From Pseudonocardiales bacterium (GTDB taxonomy: Bacteria > Actinomycetota > Actinomycetes > Mycobacteriales > QHCD01): 34,555 bases of DNA. Numbering within the stretch: position 1 is the stretch's first letter; each line of letters begins with the position of its first letter. The notes under the pieces were generated by a model. That model did not search any database and was not told the DNA's origin. It saw only the letters and a program-made list of their open reading frames with translations. The stretch is taken from assembly GCA_003244255.1 (NCBI GenBank), contig QHCD01000079.1, positions 1-34,555 on the forward strand, written 5' to 3'. Below, in pieces: positions 16,508 to 24,674 of the stretch. The translations under genes were made by a program, and so were the position numbers.

Positions 16508-18274
16508 ATGGCCGCTGGCGAGGACTTCCGCTTCGCTCGCGATTTCCTGTTCACGCATCGCGAGGACTACGCCGCTGCGTACCGCGGCTTCCGCTGGCCT
16601 GTCCTCGGCGAGTTCAACTGGGCCATCGACTTTTTCGATGCGATGGCACGGGACAACGACGGCCTCGCGCTGTGGATCGTCGAAGAGGACGGGACCGAAC
16701 GGCAGCTGACGTTCGCGCAGCTGGCACGCCGCTCGGACCAGCTTGCGCAGTGGCTGCGCGGACACGGAGTCGCGCGCGGAGACCGGATGATCCTGATGCT
16801 CGGCAACCAGGTGGAGCTCTGGGAGACGATCCTCGCGGTGATGAAACTCGGTGCCGTGATCATCCCGGCGAGCACCCTGCTGCAACCGGCCGATCTGCGG
16901 GACCGGGTCACTCGGGGCGCGGCGAGGCACGTCGTCGTCGGCTCCGCCGATGCCGCGAAGTTCGCCGATGTCGAAGGTGGATACACCCCCATCGCGGTCG
17001 GGGAACCGGTGGAGGGGTGGCTGCGCTACGCCGATTCCCTCGACGGGCCAGGCGATTTCGAACCCGACGGCGTGACGCGGGCATCCGACCCGCTGCTGCT
17101 CTACTTCACGTCCGGCACGACGGCGAAGCCCAAGCTGGCCGAGCACACGCACGCTTCGTACCCCGTCGGCAACCTCTCGACGATGTACTGGATCGGCCTG
17201 CGACCGGGCGACGTGCACCTGAACATCTCCTCGCCCGGCTGGGCGAAGCACGCGTGGAGCAACGTGTTCGCTCCGTGGAACGCCGAGGCAACCGTGCTGA
17301 TCTACAACTACACGCGGTTCGACGCACCGGCGCTGCTCGACGCGATGGTGCGGTGCGGCGTGACGTCGTTCTGTGCCCCGCCGACGGTGTGGCGGATGCT
17401 GGTGCAGACCGACCTCGCGCAGTGGCCGGTGCCCGTGCGGGAGGTGGTGGGCGCCGGCGAACCGCTGAACCCTGAGGTGATCGCGCAGGTCAATAGCGCG
17501 TGGGGGCTCACGATCCGCGACGGCTTCGGCCAGACGGAGACCACAGCTCAGGTCGGAAACTCCCCTGGGCAGCGGGTGAAACCGGGGTCGATGGGCCGCC
17601 CGCTGCCGGGCTACGTCGTCGCTCTGATCGACCCCTTCACCGGCGAGCCTGGGGATGAAGGCGAGATCGCGCTCGACCTCGCCGACCGCCCGCTCGGACT
17701 GATGACCGGATACCGCGACGACGACGAGCGCACGATCGAAGCGATGCGCGACGGCTACTACCACACGGGCGACGTCGCGTCTCGCGATGCAGACGGGTAC
17801 ATCACCTATGTCGGCCGCGCCGACGACGTGTTCAAGGCGTCGGACTACCGGATCAGCCCGTTCGAGCTGGAGAGCGTGCTGATCGAGCACGAGGCCGTGG
17901 CCGAGGCCGCCGTCGTCCCGTCGCCGCACCCGCTGCGCCTCGCCGTGCCGAAGGCATACGTCGTGCTGGTGGCGGGCCGCTCGCCGGACCGCGACACCGC
18001 CGCCGACATCCTGCGGTACGCCCGCGAGCACCTCCCGCCGTACCAGCGGATCCGGCGGCTGGAGTTCGCCGAGCTGCCCAAGACGATCTCCGGGAAGATC
18101 CGCCGGGTCGAGCTGCGCGCTCGCGAGGTCGACCTGCACCCGGCCGGCGCGACGGCGGCACCGGACCACGAGTGGGACGAGGACGATTTCCCGGAGCTGC
18201 GCGGGTGCGCGCCGAGCGGTAGGAGAACAACCAGGCCGCGGCCAGCAGCCGATCCGGGCCACCCAACCCGGTGA
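16508..18274 (+). CDS. AMP-binding acyl-CoA/acetyl-CoA synthetase-like ligase, C-terminus altered
   Basis: Adenylate-forming ligase that would activate a carboxylic acid with ATP and join it to CoA. The 588-residue product has the P-loop YFTSGTTAKPK (199-209), DGFGQTETT (338-346), YHTGD (418-422), the hinge region GRADDVFKASDYRISPFELE (436-455), and catalytic K530 in LPKTISGKIRR. It is closest in layout to medium-chain acyl-CoA synthetases; the substrate is not known. Native homologous sequence appears to stop at DFPELRG (560-566). The last 22 residues (CAPSGRRTTRPRP...) are read from the antisense of an integrase fragment, so the gene has lost its own stop at the island edge. The catalytic core is intact, so activity may remain. 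Confidence 0.88.
   Translation: MAAGEDFRFARDFLFTHREDYAAAYRGFRWPVLGEFNWAIDFFDAMARDNDGLALWIVEEDGTERQLTFAQLARRSDQLAQWLRGHGVARGDRMILMLGNQVELWETILAVMKLGAVIIPASTLLQPADLRDRVTRGAARHVVVGSADAAKFADVEGGYTPIAVGEPVEGWLRYADSLDGPGDFEPDGVTRASDPLLLYFTSGTTAKPKLAEHTHASYPVGNLSTMYWIGLRPGDVHLNISSPGWAKHAWSNVFAPWNAEATVLIYNYTRFDAPALLDAMVRCGVTSFCAPPTVWRMLVQTDLAQWPVPVREVVGAGEPLNPEVIAQVNSAWGLTIRDGFGQTETTAQVGNSPGQRVKPGSMGRPLPGYVVALIDPFTGEPGDEGEIALDLADRPLGLMTGYRDDDERTIEAMRDGYYHTGDVASRDADGYITYVGRADDVFKASDYRISPFELESVLIEHEAVAEAAVVPSPHPLRLAVPKAYVVLVAGRSPDRDTAADILRYAREHLPPYQRIRRLEFAELPKTISGKIRRVELRAREVDLHPAGATAAPDHEWDEDDFPELRGCAPSGRRTTRPRPAADPGHPTR
18190..18210. other. Left junction of the accessory island
   Basis: Here the plus-strand ligase passes from family-like sequence (ELRG) to unrelated residues, and the minus-strand integrase frame passes from RSARTRA to unrelated residues. 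The exact base cannot be fixed because the short sequence GCGCAGC fits both sides. No flanking direct repeat or tRNA end is visible. Confidence 0.6.
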
Positions 18275-18380
18275 GCACCGGCTGTTCGTCTGCGACTTGG
18301 TCCAGCAGCTCGCCGGCAAGCGCGTGGCTCGCAGCGGGCGCGGCTGGCCGTCCGGCGGCGACGACCTCGACCGCGGTCAT
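18208..18380 (-). pseudogene. N-terminal fragment of a tyrosine recombinase/integrase
   Basis: On the minus strand ATG 18380 overlaps the stop of the preceding minus-strand gene (ATGA). It opens MTAVEVVAAGRPAAP...LLAAAWLFSYRSARTRAA. The end of this stretch resembles the start of the core-binding (SAM-like) domain of tyrosine recombinases, where S-x-x-TRxxY is typical. It then runs into ligase antisense sequence, so only about 57 residues remain and the catalytic domain is missing. The family call rests on a short motif and is tentative; the truncation itself is better supported by the operon-like overlap. Confidence 0.5.
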
Positions 18381-19329
18381 GACAGCCCCAGTGCTTTCGC
18401 AGCCTGGTCGATGAGGGCGAGAAGCCCGGCGCCCAGAGGCACGCCGCCGGCGGCGATGCCGAGTTGCCGCGCGGTGTCGATCAGCTGCCGCACCGTGCCT
18501 CGGTCAGCTGCCGGCTCCTGCGCGGCGGCGCGCAACTCCTCGACCAACCGCGGAATGCGAGCTGCTTCCTCCGTCGGCAGGCCCAGCTGCGGTGCAGCCT
18601 GCTCGAGGTAGTCGGCCACGACGAGGATCTGCTGTTCCTGCCCACCGGTGATCGTGATGGTCGCGGTCTGCTGCGTATCCGGGCTGCCGTGGGCGACGTT
18701 GACGGCCTGCGAGTCGGTGATGGTGTAGGTGACGTGGTGGATGCTGCCGGCCGAGGTCGGATCGTTGACCGACCTGCGTTGCTCGACGAGCTGCTCGCCG
18801 GCGGCGGTGACGTCGGGCGTGGGATCCCGTGGCCCCAGCTGCCCGTTCCGCTCAGGTATCCCTGCTCCTTCAGCCACTCCGAGGCTGCCTCGATCTCCTG
18901 CAAAGTGAAGGGATCGCCGTAGAAGGACGCATACCGTGACTCGGTGAAGCCGTTCAGCACCGGGCTGGGGTTGCCCTGGTCATTGCAGTCGTACAACCAC
19001 CGCAGCAGCGCGTCTCGGGCCGCCGGCCGGCGGGCGGTCGGGTCGCCGCGTCGGCGCCGGGCCTGCTCGACCACCTCGACGCCGGCGCTGGTAAGCGCGC
19101 TCTGCACCGGAGCCGCGAGCTCGTCTACTGTGACCGGCTCGTCGACGAGACCCTCCCGCCGCAGCTGGGTGAAGGCGGCACCGACCGGAGCATCACCGTC
19201 CTGCTCGACCAGCGGCTGAATGTCCACGTAACAGCCGGCACCCCCGCCAGCCGCGTCGTACAGCCACTCCAGGACCCGCAGCTGCCGGGCTTGCGTGTCG
19301 GTGAGATCCCACCCGCGGCCGAGGTCCAT
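18377..19329 (-). pseudogene. Uncharacterised winged-helix-like protein, frameshifted
   Basis: Two minus-strand frames make one gene. The first (from ATG 19329, MDLGRGWDLTDTQARQLRVLEWLYDAAGGG...) ends sensibly at YLSGTGSWGHGIPRP. The second continues as DVTAAGEQLVEQRRSVNDPTSAG and runs to the stop at 18377. A -1 shift at about 18818-18826, in a run of C, joins them, consistent with loss of one base. The joined product would be about 317 residues. It has two helical segments that look like winged-helix units, a beta-rich middle (VTYTITDSQAVNVAHG, QQTATITITGGQEQQ), and a C-terminal part with a Gly/Ala/Leu-rich stretch. I do not recognise a family. It precedes an integrase fragment in the same operon. 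Sequencing error or programmed shift are alternatives. Confidence 0.6.
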
Positions 19330-19631
19330 GCGGGTCACGGTAGGCCCCGCCGCCGACGATCGACCGGCGCCCGCCAAGTAGTGATAATCCGTTTCATCAT
19401 ACGTAAGGTATGGACGTCGTACTCACCCATGGCGCCAAGCACAGGGCCTTCGCTCGCACCTCTGTGAGGGCATCGACGAGGCAGCGGCGACCGGCGAGCT
19501 CATACGGTCGCCGATCTAGCGGCCCTCGTGGCTTCGAGTGGTTACGAACAGTGGCTAGTCGTACGCTGCGTCAGCGCGGCTAGAGCGTCGACCCTCGCTC
19601 GACGGGGCGGGGCTGAACTCGAGGAGGCACC
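19330..19631. promoter_or_regulatory. Divergent control region of the restriction-modification genes
   Basis: The 302-bp region lies between the minus-strand broken gene and the Type IIG gene. It has an AT-richer patch at 19378-19415 holding CATAC-n5-GTATG and a minus-strand TATGAT, both promoter- or operator-like. A second inverted repeat, GTCGA...TCGAC, lies close to the Type IIG start, followed by GAGGAGG. No control-protein gene or other ORF is evident. Confidence 0.4.
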
Positions 19632-22600
19632 GTGAGCCAGGCCTACCAGGAGGTGACGCTTCCGGCCGTCGTCGTCGAGTTGGTGCACCGGTTCACTGAG
19701 AACCGCAGCGATTACCTGCGGCCGGGTTATAAGGAGTTCCAGCTTCGGCAGGAGTTTCTCGACCCGCTGCTCGCGTCACTGGGCTGGGACATGAACAACG
19801 CAGACGGCTATGCGGAGGCCTACAAGGACGTTGTCCACGAGGACACCATCCGCATCGGTGGACAGGCCAAGGCCCCCGATTACTGCTTCCGAGCGGGGGG
19901 CACCCGCAAGTTCTTCGTGGAAGCCAAGAAGCCAGCGGTGCGCCTCAAGACCGACACCGCGGCGGCCTACCAGCTCCGCCGTTATGCCTGGTCGGCCAAG
20001 CTGCCGCTGTCGATCCTGACCGACTTCGACGAGCTCGCCGTCTACGACTGCCGGGTCCGCCCCAACCCAACCGACAAGGCGTCCACCGCGCGGCTGCTCT
20101 ACCTGACCGCCGACGAGTACGCCAGCCGCTGGGACGAGATCGCTGCGGTGTTCTCCCGCGAAGCCGTGCTGCGAGGCTCGTTCGACCGGTACGCCATTGC
20201 CATCACTGGACGACGAGGGACCGCCGAGGTCGATGCGACGTTCCTCGCCGACATCGAGGCATGGCGTGAACAGCTTGCCCGCAACATCGCGCTACGCAAC
20301 CGACACTTGGCGTTGACCCGGCACGACCTCGGCTACGCCGTGCAGGCCACGATCGACCGGATCGTCTTCCTACGGATCTGCGAGGACCGCGGACTGGAGG
20401 GCAACGACCTGGCCCACGCCGCCGCCGGCAAAGACGTCTACCCGAAGCTGCTCGAGCTCTTCCGCGCCGCCGACCAGCGCTACAACTCCGGGCTGTTCCA
20501 CTTCTCAGACGAGAAAGGTCGCGAGGAGGAACCCGATCGGCTCACCCCGCAGCTGCGCGTCGATGACCAGGTCATGAAGAAGATCATCGGCGGTCTTTAC
20601 TACCCGCAGAGCCCCTACGAGTTCTCGGTCATCGGCGCGGACATCCTCGGCCGGGTCTATGAGCAGTTCCTTGGAAAGACGATCCAGCTTCACGGCAGCC
20701 GAGTCACCGTCGAGGACAAGCCGGAGGTCAAGAAGGCCGGCGGGGTCTACTACACGCCTTCCTTCGTCGTGGACTACATCGTGCGAGCCACCCTGGACCC
20801 GATGCTCGCCGGCAAGACACCACCCCAGGCAGAACAGCTACATATCGTCGACCCGGCATGCGGGTCCGGCTCCTTCCTCGTGGCCGCCTACCAGCACCTA
20901 CTGGACTGGCACCTGCAGCGCTATCTCGCCTACAAACGGGCCCCGCGGCAGATCCACCAGACACCAACCGGGGCCTGGCGGCTGACCACCACCGAACGCA
21001 AACGCATCCTGATCAACAACATCTACGGCGTCGACATCGACCCGCAGGCCGTGGAGGTGGCCAAGCTCTCGCTGCTGCTGAAAGTCATCGAGGGCGAAAC
21101 CCAGACCGAACTGGCCATCGGGCGGCTGCTACCTGACCTCGCTGACAACATCAAGTGCGGCAACAGCCTCATCGCCGACGACTACTACGCCACCAACACC
21201 CTGCCCGGCATCACCTGGGACGACGACCCCGTCAACGTCTTCAACTGGCCCGACGCGTTCCCCGCCGTCTTCGCCGCGGGTGGCTTCGACACGGTCATCG
21301 GCAACCCGCCCTACCTGAGCGTCGACGACACCTGGGGCAAGAGAGACCCTCGACTGGCTTACCTCAAGACCGCCTACGCCGACGTCTACAACGACAAGAC
21401 CGACGTGCTGATCTACTTCCTAGCCAAGGCCGTCGACATCTCCCGCGGCGAAGTCGCCTTCATCGTCTCCCGAGCCTTCCTCGAGGCCTACAAGGCCGAC
21501 AAGCTACGGGGTTGGCTCGCCGACCACACCCGCGTCCGACAGATCATCGACTTCCGCAACGCGTACGTCTTCGACGGGATCGGGATCACCACCGCCATCG
21601 TCCACCTCACCAAGGCACCCGAGATCACGCCCGCTCGGGTCACCCGCTACGAGCCGCGGCACCTGCCCGCCGGCTTCACCGCCGCGGCGATCGGCGAGGA
21701 TGGCTTTCACACGGTCTCCGTCCCGCAGAACCGGTTCACCGCCCGACCGTGGGTCTTCACCACCGACACCGCCCAGGCGCTACTCGATCAAATCGACGAC
21801 GCCGGCGAACCCCTCGGCAGCGTCCTCCACGTCGGGCAAGGTATGCAGACCGGCCGGAACACCGTCTTCGGCGGCCTCGACCAGGCCACCATCGACGCCT
21901 GGGCGCTGCCGGAAAAGGCGTACTACCAACGGGTCCGAAACTCCGACATCCAGCGATATCACTTCGCGACCACGGGCCGGTACCTGCTCTACACCGAAGC
22001 CTTCACAGCGTTCTCCCAGCTCCCGGCAGGCGCCCAAGCCCACTTACGTGCGCACCGCGCCGAGCTGGAGGCCAGAGCCGCCTACCAACGCGGCAACTGC
22101 CAGTGGTGGCAGTGGACCTGGCCGCTGCACAAGCAGTACATCAACCGAAACAAGATCTACTGCCCCTACCTGGCGACGGACAACCGGTTCGCACTCGACA
22201 CCACCCACAGTCTGCTCGGTCTGACCGACACCACCGCCCTCTACGACAAGGGCCAACCCGAAGACGTGCGCTACCTGCTCGGCCTGCTCAACTCAAGCCT
22301 GCTCACCTACCGTTTCCGCTACATCGGCAAGCTCAAGAGCGGCGGCATCCTCGAGTACTTCTGGAACAGCATCTCCAAGCTACCCATCCGCCGGATTGCC
22401 CCGACGGATCCCCGGCATCAGCGCATGGTCGAGCTCGCGCAACGCATGATCGATTCACATGCCGCCGCCGGCCGAGTTCGCACACCTCGCGACCGCACCC
22501 GAATTGACTCTCAGATCAAAACGACGAACCGGCTCATCGACCAGCTCACCTACGACCTCTACGGTCTCGACGCAAACCAGACGCGCACGATCCATGAGGT

Positions 22601-22706
22601 GCTGCAAAGCGCGGACGCCGCCGACCGGCGGACCCAACGGCAACCGTCGCGGCAGGATGGAACGCTGTTGCCGCAGCTAGAAGGCGACGATGTCCCGGGT
22701 CAGTGA
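19632..22706 (+). CDS. Type IIG restriction-modification enzyme (Eco57I-like)
   Basis: Single-chain endonuclease and adenine-N6 methyltransferase. The 1024-residue product begins with a PDDEXK nuclease domain (P82-D83 in KAPDYCF, E97-A-K99 in FFVEAKK). A helical connector follows. The methyltransferase shows GGVYYTP (370-376), SAM motif I DPACGSGSF (407-415), YGVDIDPQAVEVAKLSL (465-481) and catalytic NPPY (558-561). A C-terminal target-recognition region follows, with KLKSGGILEYFWNSISKLPI-type repeats. All key residues are present and the length fits the family, so it should be active. GTG 19632 follows GAGGAGG at good spacing. It overlaps the next gene by 17 nt, which implies a coupled pair. 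The recognition site cannot be read from sequence. Confidence 0.9.
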   Translation: MSQAYQEVTLPAVVVELVHRFTENRSDYLRPGYKEFQLRQEFLDPLLASLGWDMNNADGYAEAYKDVVHEDTIRIGGQAKAPDYCFRAGGTRKFFVEAKKPAVRLKTDTAAAYQLRRYAWSAKLPLSILTDFDELAVYDCRVRPNPTDKASTARLLYLTADEYASRWDEIAAVFSREAVLRGSFDRYAIAITGRRGTAEVDATFLADIEAWREQLARNIALRNRHLALTRHDLGYAVQATIDRIVFLRICEDRGLEGNDLAHAAAGKDVYPKLLELFRAADQRYNSGLFHFSDEKGREEEPDRLTPQLRVDDQVMKKIIGGLYYPQSPYEFSVIGADILGRVYEQFLGKTIQLHGSRVTVEDKPEVKKAGGVYYTPSFVVDYIVRATLDPMLAGKTPPQAEQLHIVDPACGSGSFLVAAYQHLLDWHLQRYLAYKRAPRQIHQTPTGAWRLTTTERKRILINNIYGVDIDPQAVEVAKLSLLLKVIEGETQTELAIGRLLPDLADNIKCGNSLIADDYYATNTLPGITWDDDPVNVFNWPDAFPAVFAAGGFDTVIGNPPYLSVDDTWGKRDPRLAYLKTAYADVYNDKTDVLIYFLAKAVDISRGEVAFIVSRAFLEAYKADKLRGWLADHTRVRQIIDFRNAYVFDGIGITTAIVHLTKAPEITPARVTRYEPRHLPAGFTAAAIGEDGFHTVSVPQNRFTARPWVFTTDTAQALLDQIDDAGEPLGSVLHVGQGMQTGRNTVFGGLDQATIDAWALPEKAYYQRVRNSDIQRYHFATTGRYLLYTEAFTAFSQLPAGAQAHLRAHRAELEARAAYQRGNCQWWQWTWPLHKQYINRNKIYCPYLATDNRFALDTTHSLLGLTDTTALYDKGQPEDVRYLLGLLNSSLLTYRFRYIGKLKSGGILEYFWNSISKLPIRRIAPTDPRHQRMVELAQRMIDSHAAAGRVRTPRDRTRIDSQIKTTNRLIDQLTYDLYGLDANQTRTIHEVLQSADAADRRTQRQPSRQDGTLLPQLEGDDVPGQ

Positions 22707-24135
22707 CCACTACCGACTCGGCCGTACGCAGCCCACGTTGGACTTCGTCGACGTGGACGTTACCGGCGACGTGCGGGTCTTCCTCGACCCGCGCGCGATC
22801 CGGCTACTGCACACCGACTGGGGCGAGCAGTGCCGCGAGCTACTCACCACGTTCTTCAGCGAAGTTCTCGCTGCCATCAAGGCCGGTAACCCGGGGCGCG
22901 TTCGGAGACTGCTGTCTCGGCTGCGGGAGCCCAATGAGACGCACCTGGGTTTCAGCGTCGGTACCGCCCGTGGTCACGGCTTGGGGCATGGCTCGGGCGA
23001 GAGCGTGGCCGACGCCCTGTCGGCCAGTCGCGCGGCCCGAACCGGGCTGCTACGCGATCTCGAGGACAGTGTGCTGCTTGTCCCCGGCGTCGGCCGAGAC
23101 ATCGTCAGTGACATCACCACCAACGTGCTGCGCGGTCCACTTATCGCTTACACCCAAGCCCAGGCCAGCTACCACGGCATACCAACCCAGGAGGTCGCGT
23201 CCGGACCGGTGTGGCACCCGGCCACCGCCCAGTGGGAAGAAGCGTTTACGCAACTGCCCGTGGGAAACGGCCACAGACTGATCCTAGTGCCCAAAGCGCT
23301 GGTGCGAATCCAGATGGACTTCGATGCGGGTGAGTACTACGGCAATTATCTGATACCTGTGCTTCAGCAAGAGGAACTCGATCGGCCCGGCAGCGAACTG
23401 GTGCAGGTGCTTAGAAGTGGGCCGCGTGTGACTAAAAAGGCAATCAAAGAGAAGTACGGCACCGGCAAGGACGCCGTCGCGGAACTCACCAACACCCACC
23501 GAGAGGCACTCGACGACTATCGCCGACAAAAAGGTGAGTGGGTCTCACCACCGCTGGACCACGACCAGATCAGCCACGTCACGGGAACCGCGCAAGTCGA
23601 CCTGACCGCGCTGCTCGGAGTTGTCCGTGCCATACCACCAGGACGCGAACACGCCGACGCCTTCCATCGCGCCGTTGAGGGACTCCTGACCGCACTGTTC
23701 TACTCGGCATTGACCGAGCCCGAGATCGAGCACCCAATCCACAGGGGACGCAAGCGCATCGACATCCGCTATACCAACGTAGCGCGGCGAGGCTTCTTCG
23801 ACTGGCTCACCCGCCATCATGTGCCTTGCTCGCACGTCTACGTCGAGTGCAAGAACTACACCGGCGACCCCATGAATCCCGAACTCGACCAGCTCACCGG
23901 TCGGTTCAGTCCTTTGCGTGGACAAGTCGGTTTGCTCGTGTGCCGCACTCTCACCAACAAGGAGCTGTTCCTCCAGCGTTGCCGTGATACCGCACTAGAC
24001 CGTCGCGGCTACTGCCTTCCTCTCGACGACGATGACCTCGCTCAGCTTGTCACCACCACGACCGAGGATCACGACTCGGGCCACGTCGCTGCGGACTTTC
24101 CTCTGTTGAAGCAGCTCTATGACGCGCTCGTGTGA
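22690..24135 (+). CDS. Uncharacterised protein with PDDEXK-like C-terminal domain
   Basis: The 481-residue product overlaps the Type IIG gene by 17 nt and is almost surely co-translated with it. The N-terminal 300 residues (SDHYRLGRTQPTLDFVDVDV...) are well formed but match no domain I can name. They include a helical part, a Gly/His-rich turn (GTARGHGLGHGSGE, 91-104) and VTKKAIKEKYGTGKDAV (247-263), which looks DNA- or RNA-binding. The C-terminal part has KRIDI (D358) and VYVECKNY (E386-C-K388), preceded by E330 in a helix, the spacing of a PDDEXK-type nuclease. Proteins of this look occur in defence loci, but I know no assigned function. It could be a second effector, a restriction aid or a regulator of the Type IIG enzyme. 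Confidence 0.75.
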   Translation: MSRVSDHYRLGRTQPTLDFVDVDVTGDVRVFLDPRAIRLLHTDWGEQCRELLTTFFSEVLAAIKAGNPGRVRRLLSRLREPNETHLGFSVGTARGHGLGHGSGESVADALSASRAARTGLLRDLEDSVLLVPGVGRDIVSDITTNVLRGPLIAYTQAQASYHGIPTQEVASGPVWHPATAQWEEAFTQLPVGNGHRLILVPKALVRIQMDFDAGEYYGNYLIPVLQQEELDRPGSELVQVLRSGPRVTKKAIKEKYGTGKDAVAELTNTHREALDDYRRQKGEWVSPPLDHDQISHVTGTAQVDLTALLGVVRAIPPGREHADAFHRAVEGLLTALFYSALTEPEIEHPIHRGRKRIDIRYTNVARRGFFDWLTRHHVPCSHVYVECKNYTGDPMNPELDQLTGRFSPLRGQVGLLVCRTLTNKELFLQRCRDTALDRRGYCLPLDDDDLAQLVTTTTEDHDSGHVAADFPLLKQLYDALV

Positions 24136-24167
24136 GCTAGCTGAATGGTTCCTCTACACCTTGAACT

Positions 24168-24580
24168 ATGACCACGTTTAGGGTGTGGCGCCGCGACGAT
24201 CTACCGCCGATGGACTACGAGAAGGTTCGCGCCGACAACGCCCGCGCCGACCGTCGGTACTCGCAGGCGGACTGGGCGAACGTGGCACAGGTCAGTGTCA
24301 AGGCCGTGCGGGCGCGGCCAGAGTGGTCGTTCGACGAATGGTCGGCATTCGGCAGGACCCACCTGCGCAAGCGGCGCGACCAGCAGGCCCTTCTTGCCCT
24401 CTACCTTCACACCATCGACGTGACGCCGCCATGTGGTACGAGGGGCGGCACCGGGCGCTGTTTCAGCTCGATGCCGGGGCGCCAGAAATCGTGTCCGCCG
24501 TCTACGATGACCTAACCGGCGAAACACATGACCCGATCGGCGAGCCCAGCGCCACACCTTGCGGCAAGGACGCCGGATAA
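24168..24580 (+). pseudogene. Small uncharacterised ORF, apparently frameshifted
   Basis: The frame from ATG 24168 (MTTFRVWRRDDLPPMDYEKVRADNARADRR...) reads like a real protein up to LYLHTID at 24419, then becomes nonsense-like. A second frame carries on sensibly as AAMWYEGRHRALFQLDAGAPEIVSAVYDDLTGE to the stop at 24578-24580. Removing the five bases GTGAC (24420-24424) joins the two into one frame of about 135 residues. The family is unknown. The alternative is two separate small genes, the second starting at ATG 24431 (49 residues). It follows the PDDEXK gene by 32 nt. Confidence 0.45.
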
Positions 24581-24588
24581 TGTTATCC
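24575..24588. repeat. Short perfect inverted repeat
   Basis: GGATAATGTTATCC is a 6-bp perfect inverted repeat with a 2-nt centre, unusually AT-rich here. It overlaps the stop of the small ORF and stands about 87 bp before the glycosylase-like gene. It may be an operator. The rest of 24589-24674 shows nothing except a GAGGGGG ribosome-binding site near 24662. Confidence 0.35.
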
Positions 24589-24674
24589 CATAGGGCGGTC
24601 GGCATGGTCTGGGCTTGTCGGTTTCGCTGTGGTAGGCGAGCCGGAGGCTTCGGCGGCAGGCGAGGGGGTGGATT

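Noticed and set aside
15728..18319. Minus-strand open frame of 863 codons opposite the BldD-like and ligase genes
   Set aside because: It is the antisense of two recognisable plus-strand genes; high GC leaves few stops. Only the upstream minus-strand stretch 18208-18380, in another frame, looks like real coding.
19632..22706. PglX-type BREX methylase
   Set aside because: The protein has its own PDDEXK nuclease motif at the N-terminus, and no pglZ, brxC or brxL gene is near.
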